From: Geosiphon pyriformis
Taxonomy: Eukaryota; Glomeromycota; Glomeromycetes; Archaeosporales; Geosiphonaceae
NCBI GenBank assembly: GCA_016748015.1
Contig: JAAOMT010000039.1
Coordinates: 15,933-79,932, forward strand
Reading direction: 5' to 3'
Length of the DNA stretch: 64,000 nt
Shown here: piece by piece, positions 13,046 to 23,549 of the stretch
Position numbering within the stretch: the stretch's first letter is position 1
Layout of the letters: each line of letters starts with the position of its first letter
Translations under genes and position numbers: made by a program
Notes under the pieces: generated by a model
What the model saw: the letters and a program-made list of their open reading frames with translations, nothing else
Told to the model about the DNA's origin: nothing
The model's database searches: none

Positions 13046-13909
13046 ACTATCCCTCTACCTTCAGATTCCTTTGTTACCTTTTAAAAAGAATAGCAACTGA
13101 GAATGATTTCGCACCTTGAATCCTTACTAATTCAATTTGCTCATTAAAGTTGAATTGCTCTTTGATTATTTTATTGCCATACAATAATACTCTCCCTTGC
13201 TATCTGTTAGCATGTTAAATCTGACCATAACAATATAGTGAATATGTTCTAAAATTTTGTCCATTATAGCATAAAATTGTATAACATATGTTGTCTAATT
13301 TATAGATGGTAAATTACCCACAAAATTATTATGCCTTAAATGATTTTTTGAACCTAATTTTTTTCTTTACAAATAATTCATTTTTTTAGAAAAAATTAAA
13401 TATTCCATTTATAGTATAGGTAATCTGTTATATACTCATAAAATAATATAATTATAAATGATAATGCTTTTAATTTTACATTTTAATCAATACCAACTTA
13501 GAAAAAATATTAAGCCATTTAATACAAAAAAACTATCTATATAAATTAATTCAATATTTTATTCCTTAATTATTACAAATAAATAATTACACCTTTCCAA
13601 AAGTAACACCTGATTTTTGTTATAAAAATCTAGACTTCAACGATTATTCGTTAATAAAATACTTTTATGTAATTAATACTTTTTTTACAAGTTCAAAGAA
13701 AATGTCATTTAAAAAAGCTTCATAGAGTAACACTCAGTCAGAATATATTAACGCTTAAAATAAATGAAATAAAATTGCATATCCAATTCGATCTCTTTAT
13801 TGTGCTTAGAGCAATAAGCTATAGAAGACTCTTAGTACAAATTCCCAAATAGGAGCGCTATTTGATACAAACTAAAAACATAGATGATTGGATTATATGA
13901 TACGAAGTT
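13046..13909. other. 3' flank of the first BTB gene
   Basis: No gene is seen. The part nearest the BTB gene (about 13750-13900) resembles the 3' flanks of other copies, for example agcaataagctatagaagactctta here against the reverse-complement-related block at 38660-38720 and caatagcctattgct at 41515-41535. Downstream sequence was therefore duplicated together with the genes. Confidence 0.5.
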
Positions 13910-15405
13910 TTACAATTTGATTATTTGAAAGACTTCATACTCCTCGACAGAGAAGTTTACTCTTTCATGTTCTGAATCAGGCATTATAGCGTGCTCATAA
14001 GAATTATCGCTTCGACAATAGCATCCAGACTTATTTTGAAAATCATCACCTCCCATTACAAGATTAGACTCGCCAAATTTAGGTCCATATTTAGAGGAAT
14101 AATTACCTCCATGTTCGACACTAAATTTGCTAAGTTTAGCATTTTCAGCTTTCCCATTTCCAAGGGAGAAAATAAAACTTCCATCTCCCTTTGATAAACG
14201 GCCACCAGAATGCCAAGATACTGGGTTATATCCGCCAATCAGTTGACCAGTTTCTTTCACTTTGATAACAGTGACTGTTGCTCGTTTATCATTACATAAT
14301 CGGTGAAAATCGGCTGGAGTGAATCCGTCTCGACTGCCTTGAAGTAACAAAGTAATTTTATATTCAAGTTGGTTTTGAAAAGGAGTATTCTCGTCTTTGT
14401 CCTCAATCCAGTGAAGAAGCTGTTTTAAATTATGTATTTCAAGAAGTTTTGTTCGTAATCGTAATGGCTGAGCGTCTACAGACGTTTGATGACTCCCCGG
14501 TACTAAATAATGATGTAAAAGATCCTCATATAAAGTTCCGGGCAAGATTTTTTCAAACGGTTTTACTTTGTAGTAGAAGTCAACGGAAGATATATGAAAG
14601 AAACGGATAAAAGGTAGAAATTCTTCAATTATCCCATTAAAGGCTTCAAAGTTTTCATCCGTCCAGTTAGAGATTTCTTTTATATCAATATTGTTAGCCA
14701 ATTTAGCAGCTCCCCATTCCACAACCTTTTCCCATATTTCAGCTTCTTGCAAATCAAAGAGATCTCTTTGTAGGAATGAAACTAAAGCACATTGATCAAG
14801 CGAGGTGAAATCTTGAGAGTTGAAGATCGCAGCTGGATTTCTAACAGCTATCTCGGTAAAGAAATCCTGTAGCTTTTTAAAGGATGGATACTTGTATGAT
14901 GTTTCACGTAAAGTGAGAAAATTTTCTTTCAACTCTTTTGCATGGTGTTCAATTAAGTAGTCTTCAAGGTGGTTAATGAGCTTTTCCAAAATGAGCTCTT
15001 CAGCGGCAACGATTAATTCTAAAATTTTAGGCACTTCGTATTTGTTAAGTTCTATTTCACCGCTATACATGTATCTAAACAAAAACCAAAAATATTAAAT
15101 ACTAGAAATAAAATACTAATAAATGTATATTGAACAAACTAAACTCACCGAAGTATCACCTCAAAAATTTGAGGAGAAATATTAGGTTCAGAAAAAAGAA
15201 TAATGCCATTTTCTCTTTGAACCAAATTACTAGAGAGAGCAGCGGCAAAATACGAGGATCTTGTTGCTAAGACCAACCCATGAGCGTGAAAAGTTATCGC
15301 ATTAGGTCCATTACCAACGGTAATTCTAACATCAGAACATTTTTGGTTATTCAATAGGCTCGCAAAATCGAAAGACAAATCGTGGAGGAGTTGTTGGGAT
15401 CCCAT
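13910..15405 (-). CDS. BTB-BACK-TLDc domain protein, intact
   Basis: Two exons, 15149-15405 and 13910-15074 on the minus strand, joined by a 74-base intron (GTGAGT..TTTAG), encode 473 residues. Domains in order: BTB/POZ (about residues 20-90; LLNNQKCSDVRITVG, FHAHGLVLATRSSYFAAAL), BACK (about 100-210; LINHLEDYLIEH, FFHISSVDFYYKVKPF) and TLDc (about 295-470; GSRDGFTPADFHRLC, IGGYNPVSW, FIFSLGNG, GPKFGESNLVM, VEEYEVFQI). BTB-BACK proteins often act as Cullin-3 adaptors, and TLDc is a fold linked to oxidative stress and V-ATPase regulation. The combination is strongly expanded in arbuscular mycorrhizal fungi. The substrate is unknown. The exon join is supported by the identical structure of the 39.9 kb paralogue. 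The upstream region is one arm of a palindrome. Confidence 0.93.
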
Positions 15406-15408
15406 GAA

Positions 15409-16451
15409 TATCCAGAAAGCAGTAGCTGAAAGAAGATTATCTTTTGCCCACTTGCTTATGTTTACCTTTAAAAAAAATCAATGAGACACGTATTAGAATC
15501 TATGACGCAGTCTCTCATATCTTAATCTGCAATTGATTATCACCGATAACAAGATTTTAGTCTAATTTTTTTGATTTTATTTATAAATTAAAAATACATA
15601 TATAAAAAAACTGGATATAACATTCAGAAACAAAGTTAAAAAATTGAATAAATTTTTGTATTAGCTAAAAACTAATATGTCGATTTTTTAGAAATAGAAA
15701 TAAGAATTTTATGCATTATATTGTTCTAAACAAATAAATTTATTTAATAAAATAAGTCATTAATGTTGGAAATTTTACTTATTCTATTTTTAAAAGTAAT
15801 TATTAACTTGGTTATCACTTTAACTATTAATCAAATTGTCAGTTGTCGATTTGGTTATTTACAAATAAACTTAAATGCAATAATTAAATCATATCTTATT
15901 ACGAATTTAAAAATAATTAAAGTTTGTCAAAATTAAATAAGTTGAGTATAGTTTTTAAAATTTTTTTAATATGAAAATATTAATTTAACATAGTATTGTT
16001 TAAATTTTTTATATAAAACCTAATAATATTAAAATAATTAAACTTAAATAGATAGCTTAACATCAAAATTACTAAACTTATTATTATTACAATTTTAATA
16101 AACTTAAGAATGATTTTTATTATAACTTATTTTTAAAAATAATAATTTTTATTTTTTATATATAATTATAGCCCAAATATAATATACTGCAATAATTCAT
16201 ATATATATATAAAGTAAATATCATGCATCCATTTGTTTACATTTAATTGATAATTCAGATCTGTTAAGATTATTCTAAATTAAAACATTAGTATTTACAA
16301 TTATATTACTAATATATTTAAAAGTCTTATAGCTTTTAATAATTTGCAAAGTTTTACTTTGCCATTTGAAAGATGATAGTAGCAATAGTGATGAAAAAGT
16401 GGCTTCGCAATAGTAGTGACAACACTAGAAATGTTTTGATATACTACTTGA
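15409..16451 (+). repeat. left arm of ~1 kb inverted repeat (palindrome)
   Basis: This arm starts just upstream of the 13.9 kb BTB gene (gaatatccagaaagcagtag) and matches the reverse complement of 16821-17729 almost throughout. Local gaps explain the different arm lengths, for example extra sequence near 15745-15800 and 16180-16230. Substitutions are few near the outer end. The matching includes the BTB promoter element, so two head-to-head BTB copies share a mirrored intergenic region. Confidence 0.9.
15447..15468 (-). promoter_or_regulatory. conserved upstream element with forkhead-like sites
   Basis: In gene orientation this reads AAGGTAAACATAAGCAAGTG followed by GG, about 42 bases before the ATG at 15405. 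GTAAACA is a forkhead-type core. The element recurs before four other BTB loci of this cluster at similar distance. Function is inferred from conservation only. Confidence 0.5.
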
Positions 16452-16454
16452 CAA

Positions 16455-16830
16455 TTTTCTTATGAGAGTCCCGTGCAATTATCAGTTTCATCTGGTATCG
16501 CCCTAATCCTAAGAAAAAGAAAGCAATGTGTTTTATTTATGCAAAAAACCAAAATATATATTATAGGAATTATATGACTAGCATAAATCTTGTTATATCA
16601 AATCAATAATTCCAAATTCTTCAAATTCAAAACCTAAATATTTTATAAATTGAATTCTTCATTTAAATATTTTTCTTATTCTATCAAATATAAAATCAAT
16701 TTTGCAGTTTTTACTTACAAGATGAGTCCTTAATCGATGCGAGATTATCTTGATTAAAAATTTGTTTGGTTGTTTTGAAAGCACCTTGCTTCTCTTTAAC
16801 TAAAGGTACTTTAGTCCAAGTAGTATACCA
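16455..16830 (-). repeat. dispersed repeat copy 2 in the palindrome loop
   Basis: The spacer of the palindrome holds a second copy of the degenerate coding relic seen at 5145-5565. On the minus strand it reads WTKVPLVKEKQGAFKTTKQI and NQDNLASIKDSSC, then a GTAAG donor and a CTTAG acceptor before GATTA. The two copies share exon-intron layout and the intronic block ataaatcttgttatatcaaa. The parent gene is not recognised. Confidence 0.45.
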
Positions 16831-17729
16831 AAATATTTCTAGTGTTGTCACTACTATTGCGCAGCTGCTTTTTCATCACTACTGCTACTATCATCTTTCA
16901 AATGGCCAAGTAAAACTTTGCAAATTATTAAAAGCTATAAGACTTTTGAATATATTAGTAATATAATTGTAAATACTAGTGTTTTAATTTAGAATAATCT
17001 TAACAGATCTGAATTATCAATTACATGTAAACTATTTGGGCTATAATTATATATAAAAAATAACAATTATTATTTTTAAAAATAAGTTGTAATAAAAATT
17101 ATTCTTAAGTTTATTAAAATTGTAATAATAATAAGTTTAGTAATTTTGATTTTAAGCTATCTATTTAAGTTTAATTATTTTAATATTATTAGGTTTTATA
17201 TAAAAAATTTAACAATACTATGTTAAATTAATATTTTCATATTAACAAAATTTTGAAAACTATGCTCAACTTATTTAATTTTGACAAACTTTAATTATTT
17301 TAAAATTCATAATAAGATATAATTTAATTATTGCATTTAATTTTTTTTGTAAATTTTACAAATTAAATTATTATTCACCAAAAAATTAAAATAAATTTAT
17401 TTGTTTAGAACAATATAATGCATAAAATTCTTATTTCTATTTCTAAAAAATCGACATATTAGTTTTTAGCTAATACAAAAATTTTATTCAATTTTTTAAC
17501 TTTGTTTCTGAATGTTATATCCAGTTTTTTTATATATGTATTTTTAGTTTATAAATAAAATCAAAAAAATTAGACTAAAATCTTGTTATCGGTGATAATC
17601 AATTGCAGATTAAGATATGAGAGACTGCGTCACAGATTCTAATACGTGTCTCATTGATTTTTTTTAAAGGTAAACATAAGCAAGTGGGCAAAAGATAATC
17701 TTCTTTCAGCTACTGCTTTCTGGATATTC
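16821..17729 (-). repeat. right arm of ~1 kb inverted repeat, ends at an assembly gap
   Basis: Reverse complement of the left arm (15409-16451). It runs up to and is cut by the run of N at 17730, at the position where the mirrored BTB start codon should follow. A copy of the shared promoter element sits at 17667-17688. Confidence 0.9.
17667..17688 (+). promoter_or_regulatory. conserved upstream element with forkhead-like sites
   Basis: Mirror copy of the 15447-15468 element (aaggtaaacataagcaagtg). It lies upstream of the truncated plus-strand BTB copy. The start codon it would serve lies in the assembly gap. Confidence 0.45.
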
Positions 17730-17749
17730 NNNNNNNNNNNNNNNNNNNN
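17730..17749. other. assembly gap (20 N)
   Basis: Twenty unknown bases, probably a placeholder length. By comparison with the paralogues the missing sequence should contain BTB exon 1, intron 1 and the start of exon 2, about 400 bases. Confidence 0.95.
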
Positions 17750-18490
17750 GAAGAGCTCATTTTGGAAAAGCTCATTAACCACCTTGAAGACTACTTAATT
17801 GAACACCATGCAAAAGAGTTGAAAGAAAATTTTCTCACTTTACGTGAAACATCATACAAGTATCCCTCCTTTAAAAAGCTACAGGATTTCTTTGCCAAAA
17901 TAGCTGTTAGAAATTCAGTTGCGGTCTTCAACTCTCAAGATTTCACTTCACTTGATCAATGTGCTTTAGTTTCATTTTTACAAAGAGATCTCTTTGATTT
18001 GCAAGAAGCTGAAACATGGGGAGCTGCTAAATTGGGTAGCAATATTCAGGTAGAAGAAAGCTTTAATTGGACAGATGAAAACTTTGAAGCCTTTAAGGAA
18101 ATAATTGAAGAATTTCTACCTTTAATCCGGTTCTTTCATATATCTTCTGTTGACTTCTACTATAAAGTAAAATCATTTGCAAAATATTTTACCCGAAACT
18201 TTATATGAGGATCTTGTACATCATTATTTACCAGGGAGTCATCAAACGTCTGTAGACGCTCAGCCATTACGATTACAAACAAAACTTCTTGAAATACATA
18301 ATTTAAAACAGCTTCTTCACTGGATTGAGGATAAAGACGAGAATACTTCTTTTCAAAACCAACTTGGATATAATATTACTTTGTTACTTTAAAACAGTCG
18401 AGACGGGTTCACTCCAGCTGATTTTCCCCGATTATGTGATAATAAAGGACCAACAGTCACTGTTATAAAAGTGAAAGGAACTAGTGAATG
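17750..18490 (+). pseudogene. BTB-BACK-TLDc pseudogene, 5' end lost in gap
   Basis: The reading starts directly after the gap at EELILEKLINHLEDYLIEH and continues through the BACK region. Damage: a small in-frame deletion at EAETWGAAKLG (paralogues have EAEIWEKVVEWGAAKL), a frameshift after FYYKVKSFAK near 18180 that continues as NILPETLYEDLVHHYLPG, a stop in LLL*NSRDGFTPADF (near 18392), and loss of all TLDc sequence after VIKVKGTS near 18490. It shares FFAKIAVRNSVAVFNSQDF with the 20.2 kb pseudogene, whereas the intact 13.9 kb gene differs there. The two pseudogenes are therefore closest relatives, facing tail to tail. Confidence 0.88.
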
Positions 18491-18699
18491 AACATATAAA
18501 AATAGAAAATCTATAAATGGTATGTGTCTTATCATGGATTGTTACCTTGTGCATATACATGTATAATTATTTTAATCAATTTTGTGTTATTGTGCTATGC
18601 AACTTGGCTGTCAATTATTTAATATTGATAAAATTTATTATTTTTAAATTTTCAGGCCAACGAACTTGAATTGTATTCAAAAATGACTTTTAGTAGTAA
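18491..18699. other. short AT-rich spacer
   Basis: Nothing recognisable was seen between the truncation point of the pseudogene and the duplicated flank. Confidence 0.4.
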
Positions 18700-20149
18700 T
18701 GAATAACCTTGAAATTATGTGTGCAAGGATAAAATATATTTCTGTAGGAAATATCAACTTAAAAAATGATCGATTAACTTTTTGGGAAAAATATTTTTCA
18801 ATAGATTTTTGTCCAATTGAAATAAATATGACATCTTTTTCAAGTAGTCTATCAGTGAAAAGATGTTTTTAAATTTTATTTTATAATATTTATATTAAAA
18901 AGTATCAAGTTTTTGCTGCGCGGCTTACGTGTAATAAATTCATTTCTTTTTTATAAGATTTTATTTAAAAGCTAGTTTCTCTAATTTTTACACATTTTTT
19001 GATTTAGAATATTGATCTAATTTTTGGTGATTTTAAAATAAAAATGTTCTTGATTTATTGAACAAAACTTTCAAAGCCTTGTTAAAACTACAGTTTCTAA
19101 ATCAGTTTTAAATCTTGAATCCAATTTAACTTGATTTATTCATAAAATCAGCAAAATACCATTTTTTTCTTGGTTAAATGCTTTTTTATAATCTAAGCCC
19201 ATCATATTTGAATATATTTTTTAGCCTAAATATTAAACTGACAATATATTCATTTTATATATTGAACCTGAATTAAATCTTAAAAATTGAAGTTTTCATC
19301 ATAAATAGATATTTTAGAATAACATAAATCTTTTAGGATTATTTAATATCTAATATTCATCAGAATTTAGCAAATAGGAAGTTAATGGATTGTTCTAAAA
19401 ATAAACTTTTTATAATCTGATTCATAAAAATCATTATAAGGATTGAATGAATAGCATGTTGATTGCTTAGCGATCATTTCTTGCTAATAAAGGAAAAACT
19501 CTTTTTATGCAAGATTTTATTGAAATAGTTAATAAACTGTTAAGCAGAATTACCTATTAATCTTTCAATCATGGTTCTGGATTGGGTTTGTTAGAATGAA
19601 TTATACAGCCATAAAAATAAAGATATTTTCAAGATAACCATGATTAAATCTTTGACGTCTCTTAATTCAAATTTTAAGTTTACTTTTTCAGATTATCTCT
19701 TCCATTTCCCGGTAGTTACCAAATACCATCGCCATTTATTTATATTAAATCTAAATTTACACTTTGAAGAGTGAACAGCTATAATCATGCGGAAACATGT
19801 AGAAGTGACTTTTCTAATGCCATTTAATGAATAACATGATAAAGAAAAAGATCTTGAAGCGTTTTATCGTTTAATATCTTCAAAAAGTGAACTCTAAGAA
19901 TTTTAAGTGAGCAATATGTTTATTTTTTTCCAAGTTCTAACTAATGTTCTTCAAAAAAAAGCTTCATATATTCAGAATGTTCTGATCATTAAAATAAATG
20001 AATATTACTTAATATCCATTCCACTATTTCCTATATACTTAGAGTAATAGGCTATAGAATACTTTGCTCGTGCAAATTTCTAAAATAAGAAGCCCTTTTC
20101 GATATAAACTTTAGAAAATATAAAAACTTAATTATTTGATTTATATGAA
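18700..20149 (-). repeat. duplicated BTB downstream flank, inverted relative to 41418-42780
   Basis: Read on the minus strand this non-coding stretch follows the 3' end of the 20.2 kb BTB pseudogene and matches the stretch after the intact 39.9 kb gene. Matching landmarks: tcgatcattttttaagttga near 18760 against 42718-42740, the block around aaactgacaatatattcatt near 19235 against 42285-42300, the block ending ggtaattctgc near 19545 against 42035-42050, and the aataaatggcgatgg block near 19730 against 41850-41885. Identity is moderate with many indels, so the duplication is old. Confidence 0.75.
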
Positions 20150-21459
20150 CTAAGTTTCATGTTTTCTAATTTGAAAAACTTCATACTCCTCGACAAGGAA
20201 GTTTACTTGTTCATTTTCTGAATTAGGCATTATCGCGTGCTCATAACATGTATCCTTTCCACAAGAGCATCCAGGCTTATTTTGAAAATCTTCACTTTTC
20301 ATTACAATACTAACCTCGCCAAATTTGGGTCCACCATTTCGGGCTATCAAAAGATCCATCCTCGGAAATAGATTTGCTAAATTTAGCATTTTCAGCTTTG
20401 CCATCTCCAAGGAAAAAAATAAAACTTCCTTTTCCATCCAACCAATCAACCCTAGAGTTCCACGATTGTGGGCTATAGCCGCCAATTAGCTGACCAGTTC
20501 TTTCACTTTTATTATACTTATTGTTGCTCCTTTATTATCGCATAATCGATGAAAATCCGTTGGAATGAATCCGTTTCGACTGCCTTGAAGTAACAATTTA
20601 AAATCATTTCTAAGCTGATCTTCAAAAGGAGTATTTTCGTCTTTGTCTTGAAATCTACATTATGCAATTGAAAAAGCATCGATTGAATATTTATTCGAAA
20701 ACGAAATGGCTGAGCGTCTACCGACATTTGACGACTCCCCGGTACCAAATAATGTTGTAAAAGATCCTCATATAAAGTTCCGGGTAAGGTTTTTTCAAAT
20801 GGTTTTACTTTGTAGTAGAAGTCAACGGAAGATATATGAAAGAACCGGATTCTCCTTAAAGGCTTCAAAGTTATCATCCGTCCAGTTAGAGATTTCTTTT
20901 ATATCAATCTTTTTAGCCAATTTAGCAGCTCTCATTCCACAACCTTTTCCCATATTTCAGCTTCTTGCAAATCAAAGAGATCTCTTTGTAAAAATGAAAC
21001 TAAAGCACATTGATCAAGTGAAGTGAAATCTTGAGAGTTGAAGACCGCAACTGAATTTCTAACAGCTATTTTGGCAAAGAAATCCTGTAGCTTTTTAAAG
21101 GAGGGATACTTGTATGATGTTTCACGTAAAGTGAGAAAATTTTCTTTCAACTCTTTTGCATGGTGTTCAATTAAGTAGTCTTCAAGGTGGTTAATGAGGT
21201 TTTCCAAAATGAGCTCTTCAGCGGCAACAATTAATTCTAAAATTTTAGACACTCCGTATTCGTCAAGATTTATTTCACCACTATACTAGAGAGAGCAGCG
21301 GCAAAATACGAGGATCTTGTTGCTAAGACCAACCCATGAGCATGAAAAGTTATCGTATTAGGTCCATCACCAGCGATAATTCTAACATCAGAACATTTTT
21401 GGTTTAAATAGGCTCCCAAAATCACGAGACAAATCGTGGAGGAGTTGTTGGGGCGCCAT
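20150..21459 (-). pseudogene. BTB-BACK-TLDc pseudogene, full length but broken
   Basis: Starts at an ATG at 21459 (MAPQQLLHDLS..) and ends at EEYEVFQIRKHET (20150). Breaks: a frameshift early in the BTB domain (FGSLFKPKMF where paralogues have LLNNQKCSDV); a deletion joining AAALSS directly to YSGEINLDEYGV, which removes the end of exon 1 and intron 1; a frameshift near 20935 (EKVVE|AAKL); a deletion after NWTDDNFEAFK that removes part of the BACK domain and joins to RIRFFHISS; and further frame changes near 20640 and 20350-20500 in the TLDc part. The 5' flank still carries the conserved promoter element (21489-21509), here with GTAGACA in place of GTAAACA. Confidence 0.88.
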
Positions 21460-21488
21460 GAATGTTCAGAAAGCAGTAGCTGAAAGGT

Positions 21489-21509
21489 TCACTTGCTTAT
21501 GTCTACCTT
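21489..21509 (-). promoter_or_regulatory. decayed copy of the BTB upstream element
   Basis: In gene orientation aaggtagacataagcaagtg. One substitution breaks the GTAAACA core, in keeping with the pseudogene behind it. Confidence 0.4.
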
Positions 21510-21559
21510 GTGAATCGCGTGTAGCAGAATCTATGGCATAATTGATTATCAGAGAAATC

Positions 21560-22544
21560 TAGAAATATCGAGTTATGTAATAAGAGTGTCAAATCGATGT
21601 TAAATTTCATTTTGACAATATAAAGCCAATACTCAAGTTTCATTATACATGTACAATAAATTCTAGTATAAGTGGCATTTTTTTAAGAATGTGCAGTAGC
21701 TATTGGGAGCTAGAAAATCAAAAAAATGGTCAAACAGCGCTGAAGAATGTTTATGTCCTGTGTGCATTATATTTTACAATCCAAAAATTTCTCGAATTCT
21801 TATCATATGAAATGCTATTTAATATTTAATCCTAGAGGAAAATTATCAGATTCATTGAAAAATCAATTTTCAATTGATATCTGTAAGCATATTTTTGTTT
21901 CTATTCGCAAAAGGGTAAACTATTGTTGGAGAAAGTTTTGGAAACTTATCAAAGAAGAATTTCATATGCTTGTGATTAAGGATTCTAATAAATTTATGAT
22001 ATATTTTCCCAGAAAATTTTCTGCATTAAGAATTCCGCATGGTATGGCCTTTCACACCATGAAGAAATTTAAGTATTATACGAAAAATTTCTTTCGAACC
22101 CACGGAAAATTCTTAAAATTGAAGACTTCCACCCCAAAATATTTTCTTCATTTCAAAAATTGGGTAAAAGGCTTTTCTTTCGCATATTTTAGCTCTGTAT
22201 AAATTTTCATGATTATAACCCTCATTCTTTAGCAATCAAATTTTCACAGAGGTTTAGTATGATATGAAAAATTATAAACTTATTCTTATTTAAATCCCAC
22301 TTAGAATCCCCTATATTAGAAATCCATTATCTACGTCAACTCAAAATCAGAACCTTGTTGACGACTGATAAGCGAAAAGATTTATGATTTGGAAGATTGA
22401 ATGTATATAACAAATCTTAGAAGCAGATAAGGAATTTAAGAATAGAATTTTTTTGACCGAATTTATCACAACTAACGATATTCCTCTAATATTAAAATTA
22501 TGGATCACTAAAATTTCCTGGCTCCTAAACTCTCAACCTCTCAA
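21560..22544. other. intergenic stretch, one unsupported 151-codon frame
   Basis: The open frame at 21747-22202 (plus) is longer than chance would usually give in this AT content, but it has no recognisable domain and a Lys/Phe-rich composition. I see no splice-linked partner exon. I leave it as an unproven hypothetical. Confidence 0.35.
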
Positions 22545-23487
22545 TCATCCTAACAAAGGAGCCGACTCGCCTCGTCGACCACGAATCCAACCCTTCAGGA
22601 AAGGCGTAAAGGAATATATTAAGGTCACCAAACTTAACCAGAAAGCAGTGATCCTAAACCCATCATAATCCTGTTTGACGGAAATTCCATACAACACATA
22701 TGCAAGGACCAAAGAGCCAACAATATCTCCCTTTCCAGCAACGTCGATATAACTTAGCGCAGTGAATTCGATAAAAATCAATGCCCCTGCTACAACCACA
22801 CGGACCCAAATGGCTGGTTCTTGGCCTCTAACAGCATCTGGAATGAACGCGGCAAAGAAAGAAATGAGGAGAGATTCGATTACCCAAGCGTGATAGACTG
22901 AAAAGGGAGCATGGATGAATATTTTATCAGCCAGATTTTCTGCTGGGTATTCATTTCTGATGTTGTAATAAGCGTAGGAAACTTGGAGAGTAAGAACGAG
23001 AAGGAACAAGAAGGCGATGATAGTATTGCCTTGTGAAAAAGCGATGAGAGCACCAGAACTGAAAAGTGTGATGCCGATAAAATGAAATTTCACTCCATCT
23101 ACCACAGTATTTTCTGCCGACTCAAAGAATTGATAAATTATTAAACCACCGAAAAGGATGCTTGTTAAAATAGAAAGTGTGTAAAATACGAATGGAGCTG
23201 GGGTAATGTAGGTAAGTGGATTATAATCTTCTTCATCTCTCTGTAACATGGTTGAAGAAAACGACTGGATTAGTTATTTGAATATTCATTTGCAAATAGA
23301 CCTTTTCTACCTCAATAGTTAAAAAAATAAAAGTTTTCAAAGTAATAAAAAATTATGATTTTCCTAAAGAGAATTCTTTCTGTATTCCTACCGGCCATAA
23401 ACCAAAATATGCATGAAAATGAACAACAAGGTATATAACATAGCTCAACACATTTGCGATTTGCAATAGACGAAGTTGATTTGCCAT
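22545..23487 (-). CDS. TspO/MBR-like multi-pass membrane protein
   Basis: Two exons on the minus strand (23392-23487 and 22545-23240) give 263 residues. Exon 1 supplies MANQLRLLQIANVLSYVIYL and the first membrane helix. The join (CCG|GTAGGA .. TTACAG|AGA) is in phase 0 and yields WPRDEEDYNPLTYITPAPFVFY. That stretch corresponds to the loop and FTPAGxxFxIWG-type start of helix 2 in TspO/MBR-related proteins, and HAPFSVYHAWV corresponds to their PFSLYxGWI motif. About six to seven hydrophobic helices can be seen, with a basic tail GWIRGRRGE. An alternative reading would start at an ATG at 23249 within the long exon but would lose helix 1. The family link rests on motif resemblance only, and the ligand is unknown. 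A transporter-like or tetrapyrrole/sterol-binding role is a guess from the family. Confidence 0.7.
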
Positions 23488-23549
23488 CTTGCCAATGTCT
23501 TGCTTTCTTCAACAAAGGTAAATCGTGAGAATTTATATCAAGAACACAA

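Noticed and set aside
21747-22202. 151-codon plus-strand frame
   Set aside because: Longer than usual but no recognisable family, Lys/Phe-rich, no splice partner; kept only as a note in the intergenic entry.
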